Source: Haematobia irritans
Lineage: Eukaryota; Arthropoda; Insecta; Diptera; Muscidae
Reading direction: 5' to 3'
Assembly: GCF_050003625.1 (NCBI RefSeq)
Contig: NC_134398.1
Span: 106,920,026 to 106,984,025 of the forward strand
DNA length: 64,000 bases
A program made the translations under genes and the position numbers. The first letter of the stretch is position 1. Every line of letters begins with the position of its first letter. The notes beneath the pieces were generated by a model. That model was not told where the DNA came from and did no database searches. It worked only from the letters and a program-made list of their open reading frames with translations. Positions 33,083-42,718 of this stretch are shown piece by piece.

Positions 33083-35125
33083 TTTAGTTCGTTGTCGTGG
33101 AGTCTAAATAGGCGAAAATCGGTGTTGAAAATAGTTGATGTTCTAACAAAAAGTACTTTTACCCCCATTAACTTTTCTCCGTTCACAGATGAGGTACGCT
33201 CATGGGGAGTTCACTGCGGGATGCTCCACGAGTGCAGTTACCTACGTATACCCACTTTAGTTCGTTGTCGTGGGGTGAAAATCGGTGTTGAAAATAGTTG
33301 AAATAGTAACAGAAAGTACTTTTACCCCCTTGACTTTTCTCTTCTCACAGATGAGATACGCCCATGGGGCTTTCACTGGGGGATGCTTCAAGGGTGCAGC
33401 TACCTACGTATACCCACTTTAGTTCGTTGTTGTGGGTTGTAAATAGGTGAAAATCCATATCGAAATTTTTGATAAAATTACTTAGCCCCCTTTTAAAATT
33501 GAAATAAGCTACGTTTATGGAAATGTAACGGTAGCTTTCTTCTCAATCTGGGCTTTCTATTTATTTCAAAATTTAAAAGAAATTGTATCCATAATGCGTT
33601 CAAAAACGGACATAAAAGTTGATTTGAACCCCCCCTGATTTCTTCTCACACAGACGACCTACGCCCATGGGATTTTCAGTGGAGTACGCTCCACAGTTGG
33701 GGTTACAAACGTGTACCACCTTTGGTTCGTTCTCGTCTATCAGAAATAGCCAAAAAGAGGCTTGAACAGTTTAGGCATATAATTGGGTTTTAACTCACTC
33801 TATTTTAAAGTCGTAAATATAAAATAATTAACAAAATTTGTTCATATTTGATTGCATTTAGTCTATCAGCAACAAATCACGACGAAATTTGGTTGATTTT
33901 TTGTGAATTTTCGTTGAAAAGTTAAAATTTTAAAATTGACCCCCCATCAGACTTAAAACCCAGCTACGCTCATGGAATCTCCAGAATAGTCTTCCACACC
34001 TTTAAAGCTAATAGAATCAATTAAAATTTTGTAAAAGCTATGCCCCAGCAATGATTTTTAGCTGTTAGAAAATCCATTAATGTCCCCCTTTTTATCTCGT
34101 TAACTAGAGGACCTACGCCTCTGGCATTTGGGAGAGAGGATTCTCCTAGCTCGGGGCTAATATGCTATACCCACTTTTGCCTTTTCACTCTTCCTAGAAA
34201 TGCCCGAAAATCGACCCACAAAATTGGCCTAAATATAATTGACCCCCCTCAGACTTAAAGCCCAGCTACGCTCATGGAATCTCCAGAATAGTCTTCTACG
34301 CCCTTAAAGCTAATAGATTCAATTGAATTGTTTTTTTTTTTTTTAAACTGTGCCCCATCAATGTTTTTAGCTCTTAGAAAATACATTAATGTCCCCCCTT
34401 TTATCTCGTTAACTAGATTACCTACGCCTCTGACGTTTGGGGGAGAAGTTTCTCCTAGCTTGGGGCTAATATGCTATACCCACTTTTGCCTTTTAACTCT
34501 TCCTAGAAATGCCCAAAAATCGACCCACAAAATTGGCCTAAATATAATTGACCCCCCCTCAGACTTAAAGCCCAGCTACGCTCATGGAATCTCCAGAATA
34601 GTCTTCTACGCCCTTAAAGCTAATAGATTCAATTGAATTTTTTTTAAACTGCGACCCATCAATGTTTTTAGCTCTTAGAAAATACATTAATGTCCCCCCT
34701 TTTATCTCGTTAACTAGATGACTTACGCCTCTGGCGTTTGGGGGAGAGGTTTCTCCTAGCTTGGGGCTAATATGCTATACCCACTTTTGCCTTTTAACTC
34801 TTCCTAGAAATGCCCGAAAATCGACCTACAAAATTGGCCTAAATATAATTGACCCCCCCTCTGACTTAAAGCCCAGCTACGCACATGGAATCTCCAGAAT
34901 AGTCTTCTACGCCCTTAAAGCTAATAGAATCAGTTAAATTTGTTTAAAAACTATGACCCAGAAAGGTTTTATAGTTATTAGAACTTACGTGAATTTGCCC
35001 CCCTTTATCTCATTAACTAGATGACCTACGCCTCTGCCCTCTTTGCGGGGGAGTTCTCCTATCTCCGAGCTAATGCCCTATACCCACTTTTGCTTTTTAA
35101 CTCTTCCTAGAAATGCCTGAAAAAG
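33083..35125 (+). repeat. Complex satellite array with higher-order units
   Basis: The first part (33083-33760) has ~160-bp units marked by TTTAGTTCGTTGTCGTGG (33083, 33256, 33419, variant at 33720). Each holds CCTACGTATACCCAC and TACGCYCATGGGG. The second part has four ~305-bp units marked by CAGCTACGCTCATGGAATCT at 33961, 34263, 34573 and 34874. Each 305-bp unit contains two related halves, one with CTACGCTCATGG and one with CCTACGCCTCTGG, so the larger unit looks like a dimer. It is C-rich (CCCCCC) compared with its flanks. Frames at 33092-33301 and 34328-34636 are not genes. Confidence 0.85.
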
Positions 35126-36124
35126 TCCAATGAATGTAAAATACATCTTTCCATATTTTTTTTGAATTGCATTTATATTACTCTAAATAACTTTTTGCTC
35201 AAAATTATGTTAAGTATACACGCGTTTTCGTTCAGAAAATGTGTCATGAAGCAAAATATATTTAATTTGTTGCAAAAAAGTCTTAAATTCGCAACAAGAA
35301 AGAAAATTAAAAAAAATTAAAGTGGTTTGTATCTTCGCTAAAACAACTTTAGAAAACAACTTTAACTTCACACCCTTGTTGGTTCCACAAAAGTAAATAA
35401 TAGAGAAGGTTCAGTGGTTAAGACTAGAAGAAGAATTTGCCAACCGAAAGTGCTGAAAGATCAATGATATCTTTCAGCACAACTAACATTTGGTAATTTA
35501 AACTGCATGGTAGTATGTTGGACCAACTTTGCATTGGTTGTCGCAATCTCATATTAATTGTTTGGTTGGTGCAACCGAAGATTATAGATTACAGAAGATG
35601 GGAGATTGGCTACTAGCACATCAAACCATTTACCACATTAGTTTAATACTCGAACCAAACGCGTATACGACAAGTATTGACATAGCATTAAAATACAAAT
35701 AAAAAGAAATTAAGAGCACGATATAAAGGTCCATAAAGGGTAAATGCAACATTGACGCATATGACGCAAGCCAATTTCGCATATGACGCAAGCCAATTTC
35801 CTATCTTCCTCAAATCTATAATCTTTGGGTGCAACCGCCCTCGATGTTTTTTATTATTACCCAACAAATTGTTAGATATACTTACCAAATTCCAATATTA
35901 AATGGAAAGCGCAGATTATATTGAGATTTTATTTATTTATTACAAGATTTACAACCATAATAAATTATGAAAATAAATATAAAAAGATTAGGTGCTAACA
36001 ACAAAGCTTTTTGTGAGATCAATTTACAGGGGGTGGAATAATGTTTGTCTATTTTTATAGGGGTGTTTTTCTACACCAATGGCAGATGGTTATTGTGTGG
36101 TCAAAGTACAAAACCTAATTCAAT
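35126..36124. other. No gene seen; one hairpin and a small repeat
   Basis: AT-rich. GTGCTGAAAGAT and ATCTTTCAGCAC at 35450-35480 form a perfect 12-bp inverted repeat with a 7-nt loop. Sequence around 35735-35835 (GACGCAAGCCAATTTCCTATC) recurs near 60260. No supported coding region. Confidence 0.5.
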
Positions 36125-36128
36125 ATAT

Positions 36129-36732
36129 TGTTACGAATTTGATAATTATAGATATAAGTTTATTTAAATTAGTTTCCGTTAATTTAAAATTTAAAATTGT
36201 AACGATAAAATTTCGCTATCACTTGTTGGAATCATCTATTCATTTTCTAGTATTTTCCTGAATTTCTTTTATGTTCTTTTGTTTGCTTACCGAAATGTTA
36301 GTTCTTACTCTCTCATAGAATAACAACCCCTTTGCTTTGTTATTTTGCTTTCTCATTTCATCTCATTGTCTATTGTCATTGTTGTTGTAGTAATGCGAGC
36401 ATATATCTATGTGAGTGTGTATGTGTTTGGCAGCCACCAGACGAATTACTTAATGGTCGTAGATCCTTCTAGCATTGTCTAAGAATGTTCTGGCGTTGCC
36501 AGAATATTGTAGTGCTACCAGAATGTTCTCGTATTGCCACACCGTCATATATAAAAGCGCTCGCATGCTGCTTGCGAGTCAGTCTTAATTAAAGCGTCAA
36601 ACGAATAACTTCAGTGTGAACGAATTGTAAAGTGTGAAGTCATAGTAAATAAATTGTAGATTGTCGTTATTTAAAAGAACTGTGTTTTAATTGTCGGGTA
36701 ATAAAAAAACGCCTAAATATAAAAACGTAACA
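36129..36732 (+). repeat. Retrotransposon A 5' LTR (604 bp)
   Basis: Begins TGTTACGAA, ends AAAAACGTAACA. Contains an AATTTAAAATTTAAAATT tandem that is one copy shorter in the 3' LTR. AATAAA near 36648 could serve as polyadenylation signal. Confidence 0.9.
36482..36584 (+). promoter_or_regulatory. LTR promoter: heat-shock-like sites, TATA box, initiator
   Basis: AGAATGTTCT occurs at 36482-36491 and again at 36520-36529, with a partial CCAGAATATT between. Each has the AGAAnnTTCT arrangement of a heat-shock element. TATATAAAAG at 36548-36557 is followed 33 bases after its first T by an initiator-like TCAGT (A at 36581). CTCGCA/TGCGAG between them is an inverted repeat. The arrangement is repeated in the other LTR copies. 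Heat response is inferred only. Confidence 0.55.
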
Positions 36733-36771
36733 ATTGGTGTCGGAAGTGAAATAACGGAAAAAAAATCTACA

Positions 36772-38100
36772 ATGAAGTTTAATGAGCTTCGTGTGGAAGA
36801 CTTAAAAAAGGAATTGAGCAAACTGGAGCTGCCGACAACAGGAAACAAGGCTCAATTACAAAAGCGACTACTGCAAGAGTTCGAGCGGCGCAGTATTGAT
36901 ATCGAAACACATGAGTTCGATTATAAGGAAGATCTTGACGAATCAGTAGTAGCCAGCGCCTTGGAAACTCCATCTGTAGCTTCTAATGTTGTTGATTACA
37001 CATCGATGGTCAATATTTTGAGCAAAATGATGGAAGAAAATTCTCTAAAAATGCAAGAGAATTCTAGAAAAATGATGGAAGCTACTTCTAGAAAATTGGA
37101 AGAAAAATTCGACGAAAATTCTAGAATGGTCAACGAAAAATTACAACAAATTTCTGAAGGCATTGAGAAACGTGTGGACCATATAGAAAATCAAATTGTG
37201 GAATTGGATAAGAAAGTTCTTTCCGTGGATGAGAAAATTATGGTTCATGATGAGAAGTTTCTGCACATCGAGAAAAAAATGTCAGAGCTGGAAATTAAAG
37301 GTGGTCCAGTGCGCGTCATCGAGGGCTCAAAAATCAAAACTCCTGTTTTCGATGGCTCAACGTCATTTGATGTCTTCAAATTCCAATTCGAAATGGTTGC
37401 TTCTAGAAATTTGTGGAATGACGATGATAAAGCAATTGAACTTCTATTGGCATTAAAGGGCAATGCTGCTGATGTGATACAAAGCATTCCCGCTGTTTCT
37501 AGAAATAACTATAATGAAGTAATAGCGGCGCTTCAACGCAAGTATGGTGGAGAGCACAAGCAAGACATCTTTAGAATGGAATTAAGAGGTAGAGTCCAGA
37601 AATCAAACGAGACTCTACAAGACTTTGCAACAGAAGTTGAGCGGTTGGTGCTACTGACATACCCAGGAGAGAGTCACCCACTTGTGGACCGCATCAAAAT
37701 TGAGACCTTTGTGAATGGCATTCGAGACCCAGACATAAAATGTGCAACATATGCGTCACAAAAGGCTACATTCGCAGAAACAGTAACATTTGCACTTGCG
37801 CAAGAAACTGCGAGATTGCTGACACGGCCTCAAATTCACAAAGTACGCAGAGTAGAGACCGAGTGTGAAGAATCGAAATCTATCATTGACTCGATGAAAG
37901 AGGCAATGAAGCAGGTAATGCAAGAATTGAAACAGGATGCAACTAAATCCCGAATCAAATGCTATAACTGTGATAAGACGGGACATCTAGCTCGAGAATG
38001 CAAAGCACGACGCAAACGGTCAAGATCCACATCACCATCTCCATTAAACAATAACCATAAGAAGGTGACCCCACAGTCAAGTGAGTCACCTTTAAACTAA
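36772..38100 (+). CDS. gag: Retrotransposon A Gag with SAP-like N terminus
   Basis: 442 residues from ATG at 36772, the first in-frame ATG after the LTR; upstream frame into the LTR lacks one. The N terminus (residues 1-40, FNELRVEDLKKELSKLELP and following GNKAQLQKRL) looks like a SAP domain, a DNA-binding motif unusual for Gag. Residues ~80-180 are a charged, repetitive probable coiled coil (ENS.KM repeats). The middle holds a retrotransposon Gag core. A CCHC zinc knuckle (CYNCDKTGHLAREC) lies at residues 397-410, and an Arg/Ser-rich tail follows. Gag forms the particle and binds RNA. The stop at 38098 sits directly after TTTAAAC, feeding a -1 frameshift into pol. Confidence 0.85.
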   Translation: MKFNELRVEDLKKELSKLELPTTGNKAQLQKRLLQEFERRSIDIETHEFDYKEDLDESVVASALETPSVASNVVDYTSMVNILSKMMEENSLKMQENSRKMMEATSRKLEEKFDENSRMVNEKLQQISEGIEKRVDHIENQIVELDKKVLSVDEKIMVHDEKFLHIEKKMSELEIKGGPVRVIEGSKIKTPVFDGSTSFDVFKFQFEMVASRNLWNDDDKAIELLLALKGNAADVIQSIPAVSRNNYNEVIAALQRKYGGEHKQDIFRMELRGRVQKSNETLQDFATEVERLVLLTYPGESHPLVDRIKIETFVNGIRDPDIKCATYASQKATFAETVTFALAQETARLLTRPQIHKVRRVETECEESKSIIDSMKEAMKQVMQELKQDATKSRIKCYNCDKTGHLARECKARRKRSRSTSPSPLNNNHKKVTPQSSESPLN

Positions 38101-38150
38101 ATCGAGCTAGTTCAGCGGGGCAAGAGCTGGCTCCCACAGACGATGGCCCC
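38085..38150 (+). promoter_or_regulatory. Programmed -1 frameshift signal with predicted H-type pseudoknot
   Basis: TTTAAAC at 38091-38097 is in the gag frame as T-TTA-AAC, the canonical slippery heptamer, followed at once by the gag stop. The pol frame (-1) is open from 38085. After a 6-nt spacer, GAGCTAGTTC (38104-38113) pairs with GAGCTGGCTC (38124-38133) as ten pairs, two of them G-U. GGGGC in its loop (38117-38121) can pair with GCCCC at 38146-38150. This is a classic pseudoknot layout. An identical copy lies at 45652-45717. Confidence 0.75.
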
Positions 38151-40397
38151 ACCATCTCCATAGCAATAGTTCAACAGAAAAATAGCAATTTAACTATTGC
38201 GGGTGTTATTAATGGCGACAAGCGTACTTTGACGTTGGATACTGGTGCATCAAAGTCTATCATTAGATCTGATTTAGTAAAAGGAAAAGTTACACCACTG
38301 ATTGGAGTCAAGCTACGCACGGCTACAGGGGAACCCGCAACCGTATATGGAAAGGTCACCGTAAAATTAACTATTGCTAACAAATCCGTTACTTATGATT
38401 TCATTGTGGCCGATATAGTAGACGAAGTTATAATTGGAGCGGATTTCATGATTGCTTTTGGTCTCAATTTGGATATGAAGCGTAGTGTAATGACATGGTG
38501 CGATGCCGAAATAACGGTAAACGTGGGATACGACGGGAATACACCTGTCAGACGTTTGACAACGAGCCAGTCAGAGTCTATACCACCGAATGCCGAAGCA
38601 ATTATATGGGTTTCTATGAATGGAGATTGTGAAGTCGGCCAATTGTGGGTTGTTGAACCAGCAGAAAACAAAAGCAACAACATCTTGATAGCAAATGCCC
38701 TGGTAACAACGAACGAAGAGAGACTAATACCAGTTCGTGTCTTGAACTTGTCTGACAATCACGAGCAAATTGTAAAATTTTCTGACATTGGCAAATGTAC
38801 ACCAGCCGAGGCAATAGTCAATTTGGAAGGCAACTCATCAAAGACACATGGAGCAGTGAGAAAACATCTAGAAGCGTATGTCGAGGCTTGGACACGTCAT
38901 CTATCGCCGTCAGAGAGAAATAAAGCCAAGCAATTGTTGTGGAAAAACGCCTGTGCTTTTGCTTCTGAAAAGGGAAATCAAGGAAGAACATCTGTAGTGA
39001 AACATGAAATTAAAACCGCAGAAGAAAGGCCCATAAAACAGGCACCACGAAGTGTTCCCCTGGCAAAAAGAGACGAAGTTCAAAAGCTCATAAAGGAAAT
39101 GGCGGAGAGTGGAGTGATCGAGCCATCATCAAGTCCTTGGTGTTCCCCAGTTGTGCTGGTCAAAAAGAAAGATGGAAGTACCCGATTCTGCGTGGACTAC
39201 AGAAAACTGAATGATGTCACCAAAAAGGACAGTTATCCGCTTCCACGCATTGATGACACGTTGGACACACTAGCCGGAACAACATGGTTTTCTACGCTTG
39301 ATTTGCAGAGTGGATATTGGCAAGTAGAGATCGCCGAGAAAGACAAGGAAAAGACGGCTTTTGGCGTTAATGGCGGTCTCTGGCAATTCAATGTAATGCC
39401 GTTCGGACTCTGCAACGCTCCGGCTACCTTCGAAAGATTGATGGAGCGGGTACTGAAGGGGTTGCACTGGAAGTCGTGCTTGATATACTTGGACGACTTC
39501 ATAGTGATGGGCAAAACATTTGACGAGCACCTTAAGAACTTGAAAGACGTTATCCAGCAATTGTCAGCCGCTGGTCTACGCCTTAACGCAAAGAAATGCT
39601 CCCTTTTCCAGCGGGAAGTTAAATACCTGGGTCATCATGTGACTGCAGAGGGCATATCCACCGATGAAGACAAAATCCAAGCTGTCAGAGATTGGCCACG
39701 ACCCCGAAATCTCCACGAATTAAGAAGTTTCCTTGGGTTATGTACATATTACCGACGATTCGTCCCAAACTTCGCCAGCATCGCCGCTAGTCTCCACAAA
39801 TTGACGCAAAAAGGTCAGAAGTTGCAGTGGAGCGACGAACAGGAGGATTCATTCCAACATTTAAAAGAACTTTTATGTTCAGCTCCTGTTCTAGCGTATC
39901 CTATTCCGGGCGAAAAATTTGTTTTGGATACAGATGCTAGCGCGCATGGTATTGGAGGTGTGCTTTCCCAACAGATAGACGGCAAGGAGAAGGTCATCGG
40001 ATATTTCAGCCGAACGTTGTCCAAGCCCGAAAAGAACTACTGTGTAACGCGACGAGAGCTGCTAGCCGTCATAGAGAGTGTAAAACATTATCATAAATAT
40101 TTGTATGGACAACACTTCTTGCTCAGGACTGATCACTCAGCTCTACGATGGTTGCTCCAATTCAAGAATCCGGAAGCTCAACTGGCACGTTGGATCGAGA
40201 GGCTCCAAAGCTATGATTTCAGTGTCGAGCATAGAAAAGGTGGAAAACACGGTAACGCTGACGCTTTGTCACGTCGACCTTGCAGTATAGAATGCAAGCA
40301 CTGCTCGAAGGCTGAACACAAGGAGGAGATTGTTGATTGTTACACGTCGAATCTGGAGTGGACTGGCCAACAGAACAGCGTAAAGATCCCATTTTGA
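38085..40397 (+). CDS. pol: Retrotransposon A Pol: protease, reverse transcriptase, RNase H
   Basis: Open in the -1 frame relative to gag, overlapping gag by 16 bases; no ATG is needed if frameshifting is used. The aspartic protease motif LDTGAS is near the start (38235). Reverse transcriptase follows, with LPRIDDTLDTL, FSTLDLQSGYWQ, FGLCNAPATF and the catalytic YLDD at about 39489. RNase H has TDASAHGIGG, RRELLAV and RTDHSAL, and ends at DALSRR. The frame stops at 40397 just after a short linker, whereas integrase continues in another frame. The particle-associated enzymes make and trim the cDNA. Confidence 0.85.
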   Translation, partial: VTFKLNRASSAGQELAPTDDGPTISIAIVQQKNSNLTIAGVINGDKRTLTLDTGASKSIIRSDLVKGKVTPLIGVKLRTATGEPATVYGKVTVKLTIANKSVTYDFIVADIVDEVIIGADFMIAFGLNLDMKRSVMTWCDAEITVNVGYDGNTPVRRLTTSQSESIPPNAEAIIWVSMNGDCEVGQLWVVEPAENKSNNILIANALVTTNEERLIPVRVLNLSDNHEQIVKFSDIGKCTPAEAIVNLEGNSSKTHGAVRKHLEAYVEAWTRHLSPSERNKAKQLLWKNACAFASEKGNQGRTSVVKHEIKTAEERPIKQAPRSVPLAKRDEVQKLIKEMAESGVIEPSSSPWCSPVVLVKKKDGSTRFCVDYRKLNDVTKKDSYPLPRIDDTLDTLAGTTWFSTLDLQSGYWQVEIAEKDKEKTAFGVNGGLWQFNVMPFGLCNAPATFERLMERVLKGLHWKSCLIYLDDFIVMGKTFDEHLKNLKDVIQQLSAAGLRLNAKKCSLFQREVKYLGHHVTAEGISTDEDKIQAVRDWPRPRNLHELRSFLGLCTYYRRFVPNFASIAASLHKLTQKGQKLQWSDEQEDSFQHLKELLCSAPVLAYPIPGEKFVLDTDASAHGIGGVLSQQIDGKEKVIGYFSRTLSKPEKNYCVTRRELLAVIESVKHYHKYLYGQHFLLRTDHSALRWLLQFKNPEAQLARWIERLQSYDFSVEHRKGGKHGNADALSRRPCSIECKHCSKAEHKEEIVDCYTSNLEWTGQQNSVKIPF

Positions 40398-41674
40398 ACA
40401 AAATTATTTCGGCAAAGGAAGAGAACAAGAAGCCCAGTAAGAAAGACATCGCAGCCGAAAGTCCACTTATGAAATCATACTGGGCTCAATGGGATAGTTT
40501 AGTTCTAGTCAATGGATCCCTGCAACGTAAATGGGAAAGCGAAGATGGCAAGAGCAGCCGAAATTTGATCATCGTTCCAGATTCCAAAATAAGAGATGTT
40601 TTGGCGGAGTTCCATAATGGTCCCAGTGGAGGTCATCTGGGAATAACCAAAACCGCCGAGAAAGTGAAGCAACGATTCTACTGGGTTGGATGCCAGAAAT
40701 CAATTGCTGAATGGGTAGCCAATTGCGAGAAGTGCATGAAGGCGAAAGGTCCAACAAGGAAAAGTCGAGGTCCTATGCAAGAATATAGACCAGGAGCCCC
40801 GTTTGAAAGAATAGCAATGGACGTGGCAGGCCCTTTCCCAGTAAGTGATTCTGGAAACCGTTATGTCCTTGTGGTCATGGATTACTTCAGCAAATGGCCG
40901 GAGGTGTATGCAATTCCAAACCAAGAAGCAAAAACGATTGTGGATGTTGTCAACAAAAACTGGATATGTCGCTACGGTGTGCCGTCCGAGATTCACTCAG
41001 ACCAGGGAAGAAATTTTGAATCGGCCATATTCAAAGAGATGTGTGAATCCCTTGGTATCAAGAAAACGAGGACTACACCATTACATCCGCAATCCGATGG
41101 CATGGTAGAAAGGTTTAATCGCACTCTGGAGGAACATCTTCGAAAAGTAGTGGACAACGGCCAGAGGGACTGGGACGAGCATATACCAAAGTTTTTGCTG
41201 TCGTATAGATCTGCCATTCATGATTCCACCTCTCGAACACCTGCCAATGTTCTATTCGGAACTGAGTTGAAGTTGCCTGGTGATCTGATATTCGGTGCTA
41301 AACCTAATGAGCTCGCCATGGAAGAAAACAGAAACGACATCCCAAACACTTTCGGTGAAGTTCACGAATCAGTGCGCAACAAAATAAAAATGGTCAGCAA
41401 CAGAATGAAGGCGAGATACGATCGTGCTGTAAATACTGAGGGCTTCCAAGAAGAAGAATTGGTTCTGCTATTTAACCCGCAACGAAAGAAAGGATTGTGT
41501 CCTAAACTGCAAACACAGTGGGAAGGCCCATACAAGGTCATCAAGAAGATCAATGATGTTGTATACCGGATTCAGAAGGACGACAGCCCTAGATCAAAGA
41601 TGAAAGTTGTACATCTGGAACGATTGGCTCCTTACGGAACAGGTTCTGTGCCTGTTCGGGACGAACAGGCTTAA
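40337..41674 (+). CDS. Retrotransposon A integrase, in a further shifted frame
   Basis: Integrase with an HHCC zinc-binding head (HLGITKTAEK ... CEKCMK), a DDE core (DVAGPF, HSDQGRNFES, and the glutamate in MVERFNRTLEEH) and a C-terminal GPY/F-type module (WEGPYKVIKKIND). It ends at TAA 41672-41674, just before the polypurine tract. This frame is again -1 relative to the RT/RNase H frame, overlapping it by about 60 bases. No slippery heptamer is visible there, so a 1-base indel lesion is likelier than a second programmed shift. The start given is where the frame opens usefully, not a real initiation site. It is identical in the duplicated copy. Confidence 0.8.
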   Translation: MLHVESGVDWPTEQRKDPILNKIISAKEENKKPSKKDIAAESPLMKSYWAQWDSLVLVNGSLQRKWESEDGKSSRNLIIVPDSKIRDVLAEFHNGPSGGHLGITKTAEKVKQRFYWVGCQKSIAEWVANCEKCMKAKGPTRKSRGPMQEYRPGAPFERIAMDVAGPFPVSDSGNRYVLVVMDYFSKWPEVYAIPNQEAKTIVDVVNKNWICRYGVPSEIHSDQGRNFESAIFKEMCESLGIKKTRTTPLHPQSDGMVERFNRTLEEHLRKVVDNGQRDWDEHIPKFLLSYRSAIHDSTSRTPANVLFGTELKLPGDLIFGAKPNELAMEENRNDIPNTFGEVHESVRNKIKMVSNRMKARYDRAVNTEGFQEEELVLLFNPQRKKGLCPKLQTQWEGPYKVIKKINDVVYRIQKDDSPRSKMKVVHLERLAPYGTGSVPVRDEQA

Positions 41675-41685
41675 GCGGGAGGCAG

Positions 41686-42282
41686 TGTTACGAATTTGAT
41701 AATTATAGATATAAGTTTATTTAAATTAGTTTCCGTTAATTTAAAATTGTAACGATAAAATTTCGCTATCACTTGTTGGAATCATCTATTCATTTTCTAG
41801 TATTTTCCTGAATTTCTTTTATGTTCTTTTGTTTGCTTACCGAAATGTTAGTTCTTACTCTCTCATAGAATAACAACCCCTTTGCTTTGTTATTTTGCTT
41901 TCTCATTTCATCTCATTGTCTATTGTCATTGTTGTTGTAGTAATGCGAGCATATATCTATGTGAGTGTGTATGTGTTTGGCAGCCACCAGACGAATTACT
42001 TAATGGTCGTAGATCCTTCTAGCATTGTCTAAGAATGTTCTGGCGTTGCCAGAATATTGTAGTGCTACCAGAATGTTCTCGTATTGCCACACCGTCATAT
42101 ATAAAAGCGCTCGCATGCTGCTTGCGAGTCAGTCTTAATTAAAGCGTCAAACGAATAACTTCAGTGTGAACGAATTGTAAAGTGTGAAGTCATAGTAAAT
42201 AAATTGTAGATTGTCGTTATTTAAAAGAACTGTGTTTTAATTGTCGGGTAATAAAAAAACGCCTAAATATTAAAACGTAACA
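41686..42282 (+). repeat. Retrotransposon A 3' LTR (597 bp)
   Basis: Preceded by the purine tract AAGCGGGAGGCAG, starts TGTTACGAA, ends TTAAAACGTAACA, then ATAT target duplication. Carries the same heat-shock-like and TATA/Inr sites as the 5' LTR. Confidence 0.9.
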
Positions 42283-42286
42283 ATAT

Positions 42287-42718
42287 ATTTACCAGAGACT
42301 TCCTCCCTAAGTCTCTAGATATAAATAAAGATCGACTTAGAACCGTCGTTGACTCCTTCTAGAATTTTATGTGCTTAATACAATAAAAAAAATAGCTTGC
42401 CGAAAAAAGTATTTGTGTTTGTTGGTATATGAAGCGTGTAAATTTTATGGATACTTTTATAATATTCTGTTTTTACTAAAGGTGGGTATTAAGTTCTAGT
42501 TTTGCCGCTAAAATCGCTAAAGTGAAAACTAAACCAGTAAAAAAAACGGCATAAAATTATACATATTTGTTGCAAATTTTCACAAAGTTTGTATTCCTTA
42601 AGGTGGATTAATTAAGAAAAGCAATCGTGAAAAAATGGCGATTTTAGCGGCTAAACTCGAACTTAATACCCACCTTAAATCTGTACGATACTTTAAGCCA
42701 AATTCCATTCTACACTTG
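42287..42718. other. Spacer between elements A and B, with S MITE
   Basis: Host sequence that separates A and B; repeated at 49854-50285. It contains the S-family MITE at 42480-42675 and no coding region. Confidence 0.7.
42480..42675 (+). repeat. S-family MITE (TAA target)
   Basis: 196 bp, termini AGGTGGGTATTAAGTTC and GAACTTAATACCCACCT, followed inward by GCCGCTAAAATCGC. Flanked by TAA at 42477-42479 and 42676-42678. Repeated by the duplication at 50047-50242; relatives at 59105-60239. Confidence 0.85.

Larger units (their letters stand above)
36129..42282 (+). mobile_element. Ty3/gypsy-type LTR retrotransposon A, full length
   Basis: 6,154 bp, LTRs 36129-36732 and 41686-42282 starting TGTTACGAA and ending CGTAACA, flanked by ATAT at 36125-36128 and 42283-42286. 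The LTRs differ by a 7-bp tandem copy number change and at least one base, so the insertion is young. A TGG-starting primer-binding site (TTGGTGTCGGAAGTG) follows the 5' LTR after one or two bases. A polypurine tract (AAGCGGGAGGCAG) abuts the 3' LTR. Order gag, protease, reverse transcriptase, RNase H, integrase is Ty3/gypsy type. There is no envelope gene. A 5'-truncated second copy lies at 44747-49849. Confidence 0.9.

Noticed and set aside
33083..35125. CRISPR array
   Set aside because: Repeats are 160-305 bp and contiguous, without unique spacers; this is a satellite in a eukaryote.
36691..36771. Gag frame extending upstream into the 5' LTR
   Set aside because: Starts at a TTG, not an ATG, and overlaps the LTR end and primer-binding site; the first ATG at 36772 fits a SAP-like N terminus.
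40340..40397. Second programmed frameshift site
   Set aside because: No X-XXY-YYZ heptamer in phase within the overlap; an indel is simpler.
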